The position numbers and the translations under genes were made by a program. 64,000 nucleotides of DNA from NCBI RefSeq assembly GCF_021155765.1, contig NC_060110.1, positions 9,795,501 through 9,859,500 of the forward strand, read 5' to 3'. Shown one piece after another: positions 36,834 through 49,700 of this stretch. Source of the stretch: Diprion similis. Taxonomy: Eukaryota > Arthropoda > Insecta > Hymenoptera > Diprionidae. Within the stretch, counting starts at the first letter, position 1. Each line of letters begins with the position of its first letter. The notes beneath the pieces were generated by a model that saw nothing but the letters and a program-made list of their open reading frames with translations, was not told the DNA's origin and made no database searches.

Positions 36834-39800
36834 CTAGTCAACGTTTATATTGGGGGGCGTAAATCAGCCTCTAGGTATAAATAGTATTGACATGTAGAAA
36901 TCGGTCTTCATTATGCGAGAACAATATCCACCCGGCAGGGTCGCCACTTTACCTGGAAATTTGGAAAACTTGGAATAGTCAGAGTTTTTTGTTTAGCATA
37001 AAAAATTTTAATTTAATAACCCTAGAAAGTTTTGTGTCGTACTAAATGTCAAAGTTTTAGCGAATTGCTCAGTATATCTGTATAGGTATAAACCTATTCC
37101 GTGATTCAATTTTAAACGAAAATTTTTAATACAATTTACAATTACAAGGACTTTAAAGTAAATAACGAATTATCTTTAACAACTGATTAAATTTTTTATT
37201 ATATATTATAATATATTGTATCCAAAGGATATCTGGAAAATCTGGAAATGTTAAAGAATTTTACAATAAAAATAAGTGGCAACCCTGATTCCTGTTTCGT
37301 GTTCATTATCGATATATTACCCGCAGTTGAATATGCAGCATTTGGAGTTATAACGATCTCAGAAGCGAGTCAAATCTCATTTGCAATTGCTAATTGAGAT
37401 GAATAATTCTTCACAAGTTGTAATTTCGAAACGGAACCGTACCAGCAACAAATGATAACCATAGCCTGTGCGGTTTCCATGCCAAAATGCAGGCTAAGGG
37501 TAGATAGAAAATGGCTCTCCGCCATCCCCCGGTTATCGCAAGAACTCCGGACCAGCAGCCCCAGCAGAGAGAATCGTCATTTCTATAAAAAAAGTAGACA
37601 AATCTCAGTTGCAGTTAGCCCCAAATAAACTCATATTTCGATATTCATTACACACCTTACAGACGTGTTTAATGTAACATTAATCAGCTATAATACCAAA
37701 ACCACACAGTTTGCAATGTATAACACAACTGACTGTTCGTAATTGAATAGAAACTTGTGAGTAAGTCAGGTTGAACGTGTGGGTGAATGTGATCGTAGAT
37801 TCTGGTAAGACGTGTGGCAACTGATTACCTCAGGTTGACGAAAATTCACTCAAATTAGTCACTTCTGGTTTCCTAGGCCGGTCGCTGGGTGTATTTAAGT
37901 TGAACTTAGTTCCTCGACTATGTATACAGTCGGGTTGTTCGCGCGTAAATTCTACCGTATTAATCCCACCGTACAAAGTTCACCTACGTATACGAGAAGT
38001 TAGTCGCGAGTGTAGAAGACCAGAAGTAAGAGTAGTTCAAGCTCCGGGCGCTCGTAGACCAATTCGGACGAAATTGGTCCAAACCTCTGTCGCTGCCTGT
38101 TGAAACGCCCCCTTTCTCGGTCGTCGCGAATTCCCCCGATTTAGTTGTGCAAAATGCGTCGCTGTAAGTTGGCAAAGGTATAAAATCTCCCTAATTTCCC
38201 GCCCCCCTCTCTTTCTCTCTCTCTCTCTCGATCGCCAAGTAAATTTTGTTTTGGTATCCAATCAACGCTCCCTCGTTTTCCGATGGAATCGGGAAACGCA
38301 GTGATTATGTGTGATTGACTAATTGAGGGCTTTCGCTCGTTCCGAAATTCGGCTGCTGCAAGGGGCTCGATTTCCCGATGAAAATTGGAATTTCCAGCGC
38401 GCCAACCACGCCGCGAATTTGCTGAATTTTCCCACATTTTTCTTCCCCGTAGACTCGAGTACTGAGAAGCAGAAAACGTCGCGCCGATTCATCTCCGTCT
38501 GTCAGTGAACGAAGACTTATTACACCCAATTACATTTACAAACTGTTCACAAGGAAGGAACAAACTCGCTGATAAACACCCCGCGTGTGTCTCAGGTGAA
38601 CAAGAAACTTGAACTTGCTGCCGCAGTTTCTCAGCAGCGTAAATCTTCTTACTCGTACCTTAACATCGTGCGATTTCCGTAATGTACTTGCCTGATGCAA
38701 ACTTGGATGAATAACGATACCGCCCACGTGATTTCCATGAAAAAAATCACCACTGATGCCGCACTGAAAAAGAACGCAATTTTAATATTGTAATGACGGA
38801 GTGAAATCCAACGAAATTTAGATCTATATGATAATTATCCTGTTATCGAAAAAAATATTTTATCTGATAAAAGTGTATTTTAAAGGGATAATTTTATAAA
38901 TTTTTGGTACGAACGATGTAATTATGAAATAAAGTATTATTTTCGGGTGAAATGAAACAACTTTGAATCATTTTGATCCTTAATTTTTGCCACACCACAT
39001 TTTGGGAAATACAATTTTTTCTAATTCAACGTCTTCAGGTACATAAATTACCTATATATCTTCGAATTTACTGATAAGAGAAATGTTTAATAATTAAAGC
39101 GTTTTCATTATTTTTTACTTTTACTGCAGTAGAAAAAAATGTATGATTTTGTAATCCTCTGAGAAAATCCTGCAGAAGTAACTGTGTTTTCGCAAGATCA
39201 CGTCTTTGGACTCGAAGATCTTCGGCTGAAGGTATCGGATATCTGTAGCAGATGTTAGTGACACACTCGTACATTGTATAGAAAGAAAATATAATCGTAT
39301 AGATAGAAAAGCTGAAAATTCCACTTCGTATATCGCCCACTTTAATCCACTCGAAGAAATACGTAACCGATACTCATTTCCGATATCTGTACAGCGGGAC
39401 AATATCACGATCCAATGAAACCGTATCATGGGCTTCAATATTTTATGTATAAAAATGTCTCGAGCGGGAAAAGTTTTGATTTATAAACCGTTGAAGTATA
39501 AATATTAAATATAGGTATACAACTTCCCACGGAATCCCGGCGCCAGGGAATTATCCTCCAAAAATTGGCATCAGTTTTTTCTTACTACCATGCCATACCA
39601 TGAGGGTTTTCAAAGAAATTTATTTTCATCATTCATCTTCTTTTTTTGGTCTCATCGTTTGGTGTACAGATAAAACAAAACGAGTCTCTGCTTCTAAAGT
39701 TAGTTTTAATAATTTAATTTAATTGTAATATAATTAGTTTAATGATTAGTGATCCGGAGATTTTCTCTCAGTGTGTGAATTCTTATGTCGGAAAAAAGTG

Positions 39801-40519
39801 CAAAAATATCGTGAAATTTTCGTAAGTCATGACATTTAATTTTCTCATCTATAAGTGAAAATAAAACCAAAAGCGGGTGTGAAGAAAGAATTAAGCCAAA
39901 TCGGAGGTAGATGAATCTGGTGTAATCTCTAGTGTCAGAGTAATTTATACATCATTCACCTCGTTGTGTTTCCCATGCAGCCTTACATAACGAGGCATAA
40001 GATCGCATCTGAGAAAATTAATCTCGTTAAATTACGCGCACGTTTCGGGCTGTCAGTACGTACGAAGTGAATTTATTTGCGAACCGCGCAAAATTTATCA
40101 CATTAGTCTAATCATTTACCCGGAGCGTTTCAGAGTCGTGATTCACGCGAGGTGTGTCACAATTTGGAATAGTAGTTGACTATAGGTTGAAATTATTCCC
40201 AACCTTGTATGTAGAATGAATAAAAATTATACCTCTGCGTATTTCAAATATTGAATTTGTCATTTTTGCAAATTGACCGAATTAACATCGGGAATAAACT
40301 TCGCATCAATTTATCTTCTGATAACTTTGAACTGTGAGCTTTAATTGCACGAGTGAAGGTGCAGCGAGATTTTTTTTGAAATTATGAAAATACATAAAAA
40401 TTCTTTAATAAACTTTCATTTATACTGGGTTCAAATAGATTACGTGAAATTCTCTCACGTGACATAAAATCCCATCACGTGTTGATGGTAGGCAACATCC
40501 ACTCCAACACCACAGACAA
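36616..40519 (-). CDS. TMEM72-like multi-pass membrane protein, N-terminal exon missing
   Basis: Four minus-strand exons join in phase: 40519-40459, 38763-38692, 37582-37443, 36833-36616, giving 163 aa to a TAA stop. Order: GVGVDVAYHQHVMGFYV; hydrophobic AASVVIFFMEITWAVSLF; a Cys/Trp-rich loop (SLCWGCWSG); hydrophobic WRRAIFYLPLACILAW; a helix IPIVIGLVLAALLAVLSLL; basic ALSRR; and a cytoplasmic tail ending RFEDVLVSIMPFDEFA. Layout, spacing of hydrophobic segments and the FEDxLVxIxP-like tail recall vertebrate TMEM72 as I remember it; function is essentially unknown there. The first exon must end in phase 1 and was not found up to 64 kb. Polyadenylation signal (AATAAA on the minus strand) at 36201-36196. 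Convergent with the GGPP synthase gene. Coding status is better supported than the family name. Confidence 0.62.
37443..37582 (-). CDS. TMEM72-like exon, Cys/Trp loop and helix
   Basis: Acceptor CTACTTTTTTTATAG, donor CTG|GTACGG, phase 2 in and 1 out, 46 whole codons. Encodes NDDSLCWGCWSGVLAITGG then RRAIFYLPLACILAWKPH. Confidence 0.65.
38207..38229. repeat. (CT)n microsatellite
   Basis: CT dinucleotides with one TTT interruption, inside the intron between the first two detected TMEM72-like exons' downstream neighbours. Confidence 0.8.
38692..38763 (-). CDS. TMEM72-like exon, hydrophobic segment, GC donor
   Basis: Acceptor GTTCTTTTTCAG, donor CAG|GCAAGT (GC-AG class), 72 nt, phase 2 in and out. 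Only phase 2 is open across it, and that phase gives AASVVIFFMEITWAVSLF, a membrane helix. Confidence 0.62.
40459..40519 (-). CDS. TMEM72-like exon, GVGVD segment
   Basis: Acceptor with a long pyrimidine tract (ATTTGTCTGTTTCAG), donor CAC|GTGAGA, phase 1 in and 2 out. Encodes VCGVGVDVAYHQHVMGFYV, short and Gly-rich. Confidence 0.6.
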
Positions 40520-43500
40520 CTGAAACAGACAAATTGAAAAAGATAAATAAGTAAACAAGGCTAAATCACGTTTCGAATGCGATTGCTAAGGTTCTTAAAT
40601 AACTGTTGCCTGGATTTGATATGTATCAAATATGTATGATGTATTCAAGATATGTATTCGTATTATAGTATTGGCAGGCTCTATGTATCCTATATAAACT
40701 ATTGTCACCCTCGTGTATTAATAGATATATACGCTATTGTTATTTAAACAAATAACAACACACAAAATTTACCCCAATAGGAATATCATGCTTATCGTTT
40801 ATTTAGTCGTGTTTATGATGAAGATTTGCAGTAAATAACTACGATTAAAGCAGTGAAATTGTCACTTATTACTGATGTATTTATCATGGTGTAACTTTCA
40901 GGAGTTTGATACCTATAGATTGAATGGATACCGTTCATTCTCGACATGTCCACAATTTTCTGAGTCCTGTCATTTTGTCATTTAATCTTGATATTCAACG
41001 TTGAATACCGTGCGTAAAAGCGATTTTTAATTACATTCTAACGATATTGTTAACCTCTCGGTAATTGAAGTAATCGACGATATTTTAAAAGTAATTTGAC
41101 ACAAAAATGAACACGAGAACCACAATTTTAATTAGCAATTAACCTGTTCTCAGGTCATGCTTAAAAAGTTAAATCGCGCTTTTACAATTTAGTTTTAATT
41201 CAATCTGTGCCAAAGCCGGTTAACTTCGAAATTTCCTTAACAAGATTAAGATTTGCTTATCAATACGTAATTCGAGTTTGTCAACAATCGTTCGGAACTC
41301 GATTAATCTAGGAGAGAGAATTAGAAACTCGAATCTCAGCTTCTACGAGCATGACGATAGGGTCGCGACACGGACAAATGAACTTCCCTCGGTTGTCAAT
41401 TAGCCAGCGTATATATCCCAGTGATATATGCGAATGGCTACGAAAACGGTCACGGTTGATTTCCGGGGCTGCACACTTGTCAGAGAATCACGTGTCCAGG
41501 CGGGCAAATGACTTATCCCTGCAGGAAACAGAGCTGGCTGGGCATTTGCCCTGCTGAGTTTGGTGATCCATCTCTTTCGAAAATCGGATCAGATGTCCAA
41601 GCATTTTACTCTGAAGCTCCGAAGGTATAAAACGATATCCACTTGAATAAGATCAGCGTTTCAACGGTTCCAGATTTGAAAGACCCTCGTTTTCTCTGGG
41701 AAATCGACTTGGATTCTTATTTTCCTATCATATCATCAAACAGTGATCAGTATTGCACAAATTGCGTTAGCCCAACACCCTCGGCTGAGGAGTAAATCTG
41801 ATCCTACCTCACAGTTCAGGATTTGGCGCAATTACGTCGGCGTCCAGAGCTTGACGTAACTAACCTTGTTACATTCGTGATGAATTTGTTACTGAAAGTT
41901 TACCGCGGAGCGAGAGAAGGTATTAACTATAACTTTGAACGTGAAGCGAATCTCCGCAAAAGCACTACTGTGTCTTGGATTAATTCTAAGCTCGTCTGGA
42001 AAGCAGCGGTTTTTTTGTTACTATAGATTTTTCTCGAATTGGCAAAACCTTCTTATATTGTGTGATGTGCGATGTTTGCTCGAAGCTTTTTACATCGGGG
42101 CTGTAGAAAAACTTTGTCGGCCACGTTACTGCAGTGAGAAGAATGTTACTATATGTATATTAAACCTTTTCATCGAATTAGAAAGGTGGTTGCCCAAATA
42201 CACTGATATTTTTTACTAATCTTATTAGAAGATGGACTACAATATCAAATTATTGTACATTCGTAAGCTACGAATATCTCTTTAAACATACAAAAGTAGA
42301 ATAAACTAGAATTATAAACAATTGTTTTCATGCATAAATACTTCATTTCAAGTGGTTCAATATGGTTGAAAATCTGATAGATTCGTTCGTTTTCACTCTA
42401 CGATGGATCAGTTCATTCGGAAGATTATTTTCTTTCCAGTCACTCTAACAGACTTTCATGTTTCTCCAGGATTTAATTAAATAATCCCATTTGTCGATCG
42501 TTTAACAATACCAACACGATAAAAAAAAAAAGAGTTTTAGCACGAACGTGCAGAAATAAGTTTCCGAATAAATGAGCCATCCTCTAGTAAAATCGATTTT
42601 CAACGATTACAAAGCGATTTAAATTAAAGCACGGATATTGAATCTCTTATATATTTATAATCGCAGTATTTTGTGTTCTTGAATTTGAAAAGAGATCTTG
42701 ATAACATAGGTTTGCAAATACAATAATTTGAAAATGAGTGAATATAGGATTATTTCGTAAAAAAATTATGAAAAAGTAACAATTCTCCTCCCCAACCAAC
42801 GCTCCTAATTAATGGACGCTGGCTGGTCACGCATTTGTTCGGCAATTTCGAACCGACCTCGACATCTCGCGTGAATACTTTATCTCAATGATAGGCTGAG
42901 CACGTATAAACAGGACCAAACAACGTGCCAAATTGTCATGTACTATGTATATACGAAGCTGGTTGCCCGGGCGAAAAAGGAAGAAGTTTCAACGCCGCGG
43001 AGCGGTCGCGTTTTCGTTAGCTACTCGACTCTACTCCACTTCACCCCCGTGACTGGTATATAAAAGCGACCGGCGATGCTGCGAGCCACCCCCTCTTACA
43101 CCAGGCAATGTTTTATTCAAGAAACAAAATCGCGAAAGTTTAATAAAAGAGAAAATCACCCTTGCCGCGAGCTTATGCGGGTGGCAAACCCAAAAAAACG
43201 TAGAAGGTTCGAGCTCTCGGCGAAATGCGATGTACAGACGTCGTGTATTCGTATTATATTTACGTGCATGAATATGACGGAGGAAGATAACGTGTATATG
43301 GGTAAACGGCAGCACAAAACTCGTGCGCGTAGATTTTTTTTTTTAACTTTGAAAACCGAAATCCTTCGTTAAACGCTCGAGGCGTTTTTTTCTAAATTAA
43401 ATGTTGGAATGTTTTTACAAGACTTTACGCTGCGAAATATATACAAATTTCATTTTACATTCACTTCTCGTCGTATTATACATATATTGTGGGCTAGCTG

Positions 43501-46339
43501 TTACGCCCAAAGGGGTATGAATTATACGGTGCCATGGCGATACATAAAATTGTAAAAGTTATTAGGGAACCTGAAGGTTCCGACAGATAATTAGAAAGTG
43601 GAAATAAGCAAGATGAATATGTAACTTTGAGCAAAAAAATCATCACTTTTCTGACGTGAGTGCTTCTGGCGTCCGTGATCCTGCTATGGGGTATATTGTT
43701 ATGTACATCCATATACATACATATATATTTTCTAGGATAAGCAAGGATGGGACTGATATGATGGGTAAATAAAAAAGAAGGAAAATACAAAAATACAAGG
43801 AAAAGCGTGTAACCCTGGCACGAACCGAGCATAAAGTTTTGAAACTTTTTACGGAGTTGTTGGTTCAATATTTCTTAATCGAAAGTCGCATGGGTTTGAC
43901 ATGCCGCACACTAAAATACGACGGTAGTATAACGTCACAGCTTTGTTGATAGACTACATGTGTTTGTATGGTACTAAAATTTTCATCAAGAGATATTGAA
44001 AACAACTGCAGGAGAACTTGTGGAGTTTTATAATCCTTGAGAGTCCTACAGATTCATCCCTTACGTAACAGATGAAATTAATTTACCCAAGTTTTATTCA
44101 AAACATAAAACAAACAGTAAAATTCAATTTTTTTTTCGCATTGAACTTCAGATCTGAAATCATATCAGAATCGAAATAGTTTAAGATATGGCATCTAATT
44201 TTTACAGTCCATTGCGTTGAGGTGGAATTAATAAAATGTGTTCGTTTTCGAGCATGGATCGACTTTTTACACAATAATCTTAATGGTACTAATATCATAA
44301 GGTTTTTATCGAGGTTGATCAATTATATCATATAATGTTAACAAACCTTCGAGTTTGTCGCCTAACAATAATGTAAAAAAGCCTGAAGAATTACGTTGAA
44401 AAATTTCACAGACAAAGTCAAGACTTCTAATGATAAATTTTTTTGTGCTCGGCATCGGCAATTATATGAATATCCTGTATATATATATATTAAAGGGTGA
44501 AATTTCGAAGTGGCAATTGAGTTAGCACATTGGTGCCATTCAACTTCTGAAAGCTAAAATTGGTAAAGCCAGTACCGTTTGATGACGCGCGTATAAAATA
44601 ATGAAAATCGAGCCACAGGTTGTGGTTTACGCTGTTATACCGACCCTACCTTTTATCATAATAGCAAATTATTTCACTCGTTTCCAACCCCCCGCAGAAG
44701 AGATGTGGGGGGGGGGGGGACAATTTTTTCGTATAATTAACGCTTTACTGAAGAAAGCTTATCAAAAATACGTAGAGTGCGAATTATCCGTTTTTCCAAA
44801 CCATAACGAGGATTTATTAAGGTGAAAAATTCAAGCATAAATCGTAACACGCATTTTGTACATTGCGAAAATTTTTACGCAACAACATTTGCTCGGGCTG
44901 CAAAGATCTCCACACTAACAATAAGAAAAATCTCGTTTGTTTATTAAGTTACTATAAAATTTTAGTAAAATGTGACCTCAGTCAGAAAGAATGCTAAGAC
45001 GTACTAGATTTTCTGGTTACCACCGGTATAAAATCATTTTCACTTGATACTCCGAACTTTGTATATTTTTCGGTAACGACAAAAAATGATAATAGTTAAG
45101 AACTGTGAATTTAATAACCACAACTTTAAATCTCTCTTATAAATAATAAGAATAATCGTGTTACGGGAGAATTTTCGCCAATCGTGATTCAGAAGTATAA
45201 ACTCAAAATCTACATTATATCGTGACTTTAATCTCGTTTAAAACGTAATCGCGTCCTCCGATCAGTCAATATTCAATTCGAATCTTTAAGACCCTTCGCA
45301 GTATAACCCTCGACCATTACGTAGCAAAGCGCTTAATGTCTGCAGATGGGAATTGAATCAAATCCGTCGAAGTGTGCAAGACGATGTCTTCGAAATCTCC
45401 GTTGAAAAAGAAAGTGAAATAATATCCGAATTCAAAGTTTAAGGCTTCGATTTCTTGACACGTTGCGATATCTAAAGTAAGAAAAACAAATCTGCACACT
45501 GAGAGAAATTTTCAGCTGCGGTTAGTGAACAGAGTCCTCAACTATTTCCATTTCTTCAGCGTATAAACCCGAAAAGTACAAAATTCAGTTCTGGGATACA
45601 AGATAAAAATGAGTTTAATTGTAACCGTAATCCCAAAATCTAGTTCGTGTTGCTATTGTTTTTAACGATGATCACTCGTGCTGTAATTTCTTGTAATCGT
45701 TGGGATTATTTGATGTTGGCGCAAAAACAAATTTATTTCAAAGCGTAGTTTAATTAAAAAAATTTAGTAAACTGAAGAAACTAAATAACGATGTCGCAAT
45801 AACAAAAAATTTAGCTTTATCAACCGTAATCACCCTAAACAGTAATTAATCAATTGTTCCACATTTTATTTGTATTATATGATAGTTTGGTAATTATTAT
45901 GCAACCACCTCTTCGAGAAGTGTCCAACTTGTCAGGGCTGCAGCTGCGGGCTTGAAATAAGATTCCCGGCATGTATTTACCGACGGGAAATCCGGAATGG
46001 CATTTGCTCGTTGTCAGCGGGTATTGTTCCGTCGGATTAGCAATTAGCCCGCCTCTCCAGAACCCTCGGGGGCAGGAGCGACCAGCGAGGTTGAATTTAC
46101 TGATTTCCCGCTACCCGAAGACGACGAGACGCGAGGCCACGAACATGTCGTTGCATTAATTGATCGCCATTTGATCTGGACTCCATCATCGTATACCTGA
46201 GATAATCTCTAGCTTTATTTTAAACACGTATAATATACGGAGTCGGATTATTTCGGAGCTTTTCGTGCGTCATCTCACAAACATATCATCACCCTGTCGT
46301 GAGATTTTCCTTGCAGAAAGTTCTTATAAGGTTACAATT
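40520..46339. other. no gene established; probable first intron or intergenic DNA
   Basis: AT-rich. The missing 5' end of the minus-strand TMEM72-like gene could lie here or beyond, so part may be intron. A plus-strand TATATAAAAGCG at about 43057-43068 and a 9 bp inverted repeat (GGGCAAATG at 41502, CATTTGCCC at 41543) are the only structured signals noted. The ORF at 43076-43372 begins too close to that TATA to be its product. Confidence 0.4.
44707..44719. repeat. G13 homopolymer
   Basis: Thirteen consecutive G in AT-rich sequence. Confidence 0.9.
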
Positions 46340-46740
46340 TAGGGTGGTTAAGATCAGATTTTAATTTTGACTGGCTCGCTTCAGAAATCGGCTCCACATA
46401 ATTGAAAAATAATTCCCTAATTTTTTCATATTTTTATCTCAACTCTAATTCGTGCCCCGAAGAGGGCGGATTACTCCATTCAATCCTTTAGAGTTATCAA
46501 ATTTTGAGTTGAGATTCGTAATCAGCGACCCAAGAAACCCCCCTCTACAAAATTTCATGTGAATCCGTTGGATTTGATGTGCCTCTGAAAGGATTGAATG
46601 GAATCCATCCTCTTTAGGACACGGGTTAAAGTTGCGATAAAAATCTGAAAAAATTAGGGAATTAATTTTGAATTATATTGATCCGATTTGGAGGGCAAGC
46701 TGGGTGAAATTCAAAAATGACCTTTTTAAGGACCAACCTA
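46340..46740. mobile_element. foldback/MITE-like element with long inverted arms
   Basis: The inner arms, 46384-46489 and 46588-46689, are reverse complements at roughly 80% by eye; they share ATTCCCTAATTTTTTCA, TTTTTATC and CCATTCAATCCTTT. Weaker pairing extends outward to TAGGGTGG at 46340 and CCAACCTA ending 46740. A loop of about 98 bp separates the arms. No ORF that could be a transposase. Typical of a non-autonomous DNA transposon; the outermost TA pair could be a target duplication, but this is uncertain. Confidence 0.75.
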
Positions 46741-49700
46741 GACTGTACATGGTACATTATATTTGCCGTTCAAGTCGAAGTCGATTTTCGTCGATGAAAC
46801 GTGGTTTCTTCAAGTACGATTTATCGCTTCAACTCTTTTTTTTTATTCTTTAAAATTATTTAGATGGAATGATAATGAAAGGACATGTATTTAAACTCGG
46901 TATCTAATCTTTGAATTGGCGTGTTTTTTTTCTATAACATCATACATACCAAAGTGGTATCATCATCGACTATCGAGATTGGTGAAACTGTTCACATGTT
47001 CATATGATTTCACGAGTGAAGAGACATTAATACGTGATACCTGCACCTGTCAGTCTGTTACAAAACTGCGACAGCTCGTAATATATTCTCGGATACGACG
47101 GAGGTATTCCAGAGATGAAATATTCATTGGCTGTCACCCGAGGACGAAGGTGTGCCTAGTCACATCTTGAAGATGGTTCGAGCAATCGGATATTGACCAA
47201 GAACCAACGCAATATGAAGATATACCTACATGCGAAGGTAGGTAAGTATAATATATATATATACATGCGTCTCCTATACATATGAATGTGAGTACACGCC
47301 GGAGCAGAGGCGGAAACATCCCCGAGCGGAAACGAGCTCAGGGGGATTCACCGAGGTAAGGAAGCTAGAGGAAGAACATTTCTCACCGCAAACTGAAACC
47401 CGTGTAATTTGTTGTGCTTAAATGGTTCTTGCAGGCGAATGGTCAAGTTATCATATAAATCTTTTTGACCGTGTAGAAGCTCACGTTTGGAGTAATCGTC
47501 GAATTCTATCAGACGTGGGAATCTTATCGTTAATTCAAATTATTGGGAAATGTTTTAGAAATTTTTCAATGCTCAATGAATTTTAACTCCGGTTCTCCCC
47601 TTGGCTTCTGAACAAGTAGAAACGAGTCTAGAAAAAGCGGGAGAAATAAATGGTCAGAATCAATAAATCCATCCGATGCATTCACTCTTGAATCCTCTAC
47701 TCTAACCCCATCCCTCTGTACAAGCATATCGCCAATGGATTACGGTATGATTGCCAGTAAACGTGCTTGAAATGATCCCCCAGTGATCTCCGTTGATCGA
47801 ATATTATTCGACTGCGACAGCGAGTCACAATCAAGATCGATCAATATTTTCTTCAATATACAAATGAATGTTTGATCGACGATTGGCGTGACATTGTGAT
47901 TAGATGCAGAGCAGCAAGACGATCGTTTGAAAATTATATTTTTTCTATTTAATCCAATTTACGCTAATAAGTAATCAGTTCAGGGTAGTGGCTTAAGAAG
48001 CTTCTCTGTTAACGATCAGGTATTCATTCGCTGTGCTGCTCATGTTCGCCGGTGAACGCCAACGGTTATTCAAACCCTGTTATCCGGTATAATTTAATGC
48101 AAGGTAATTTATCTCGCTGATGCAGGAGAACCACAAACCAGGTGTGATGTAACATCCTGCCACTGTGCACCGCCTTTCATCCCTTCGCGGATGAATGATT
48201 TTCAAATTAATTAAGGGACGGTAACGAATCACGCTTTTCACTCATACGTACGTTCAAACATCGATACTTTGTTCACTTTTCGCACGAATTCCCGCTGTGA
48301 TTATGATTAAAAATCGTGGAACACTGATTAAGGGTTATTATAATCAAGCTCTAATTTTATTGTTTAATGCCAAGCAGTCGAATCGAGTCTCGCTTGCTGT
48401 GAATAGATTTTCGAGGGTTCAACTGGAAAACAACAAAGTGGAGAACTTTGACGATACCTTACTCTAAGATTATTCCTTCCCATTCAATGGATTCCACGAA
48501 TCTAGGTAATCAAAGTGGGTAACTGTGTTCGTCCTTTTGGGTTCAGATTCACTTTGGCCAGACCTTGCTTCCAGGCTTCGCTCGTTTATTGTGTTGCACA
48601 TACACCCCTGAACTCGATCGAGTAGTCCAAGCTAAATTTTCACTCGTCTTGCACTTAACTAGATTAAACCGTTGTGCAGTAGCTCGAACGTACCCTCGTA
48701 TCGATAAACGACACCACTTGGGCGATTCATACTTATGCCGGACACTCTCGTGAACGTTAATCAAACAAACAAAATGAGCAACTCTCGTTTGAAAAAAGTG
48801 ATGAAAAATTTAACAATATCAAAATCATTTTACTAGATGTCAGTGTGCAAAATTCAGACAAAAATACAGCATAAAGAATAAATAGCAATAAAAAATTTTA
48901 CAACCCCAATTTCGCCAAGAAGAAGAAGAAGAAGAAGAAAAGAGCAGAAGAAACTTCTTGAGCAGATATAATCAAATTAAATCAAAGACACCATCTAGTG
49001 ACGTTTTACACAAGTGTTGACTGATTGTATCACACTTGAAGAGGCAATTACCGAATGTCAGTTGAAAATGTTTTAATTGTCGTGAATCTCGGTGGCTTTC
49101 GGTACCCTTCAGCGCTTCACCTGACGTTTACTACAAGTGGAAGGGAACCTCTATGAGGAATTCTGAGTTCCTCCGACTAATTGTATTGCGCTTCAACGCG
49201 CAGCGTAATAAAAAACCGCGCCAATTAAAATAGTGGAAGCAGAACTTAATTATTAACGAAGAAAACATAGACTCACCGACACGAGAACCAACTTATTTTT
49301 ATGAAGTTTCTCTTTTTCCGCGGTATTAAAGATGGTAAAAGTAAGCTGTAGAGAATTCTTGCAGAAACTCGTAGCCTCCGTGAAGCGAATTATAAGCCAC
49401 TTCGAGTGACACCTTGTGTACCGAGTACTCTCGTGCCCCACTGAGAAAGCTTTCTCGAATACCCGCCGTAAATCGGAAAGAAAAAACCAAGGCATTTTCC
49501 TCCTCCATTCGGAATAAGTGCCAAGGAGACGTAAGATTGGATACTTCACTCTTGGCTGGAAATAAAAGCTTCTATTTCTGACGGAGGAAAACTCTAATCA
49601 AATTCAGGACTCATCTTCTTTTTTCCTTTGTCTTGTCTACACCTTGTCCTGAATTCAATCAGATTCACATGTTTTTTCTAAACATCCACATACCGCTATT

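Noticed and set aside
39068..39438. two overlapping minus-strand ORFs of 90 and 105 codons, one hydrophobic, between TMEM72-like exons
   Set aside because: First considered as the missing transmembrane exon, but the phases and boundaries do not fit. The exons at 40519 and 38763 join directly and in phase without it.
43371..43390. AACGC/GCGTT hairpin followed by T7, resembling a bacterial terminator
   Set aside because: Eukaryotic context; a 5 bp stem plus T run is common by chance and no Pol III gene precedes it.
49253..49549. 98-codon minus-strand ORF beside a GTGAGT donor, considered as the first TMEM72-like exon
   Set aside because: No hydrophobic segment, and no donor at the position and phase needed; two frames are equally open.
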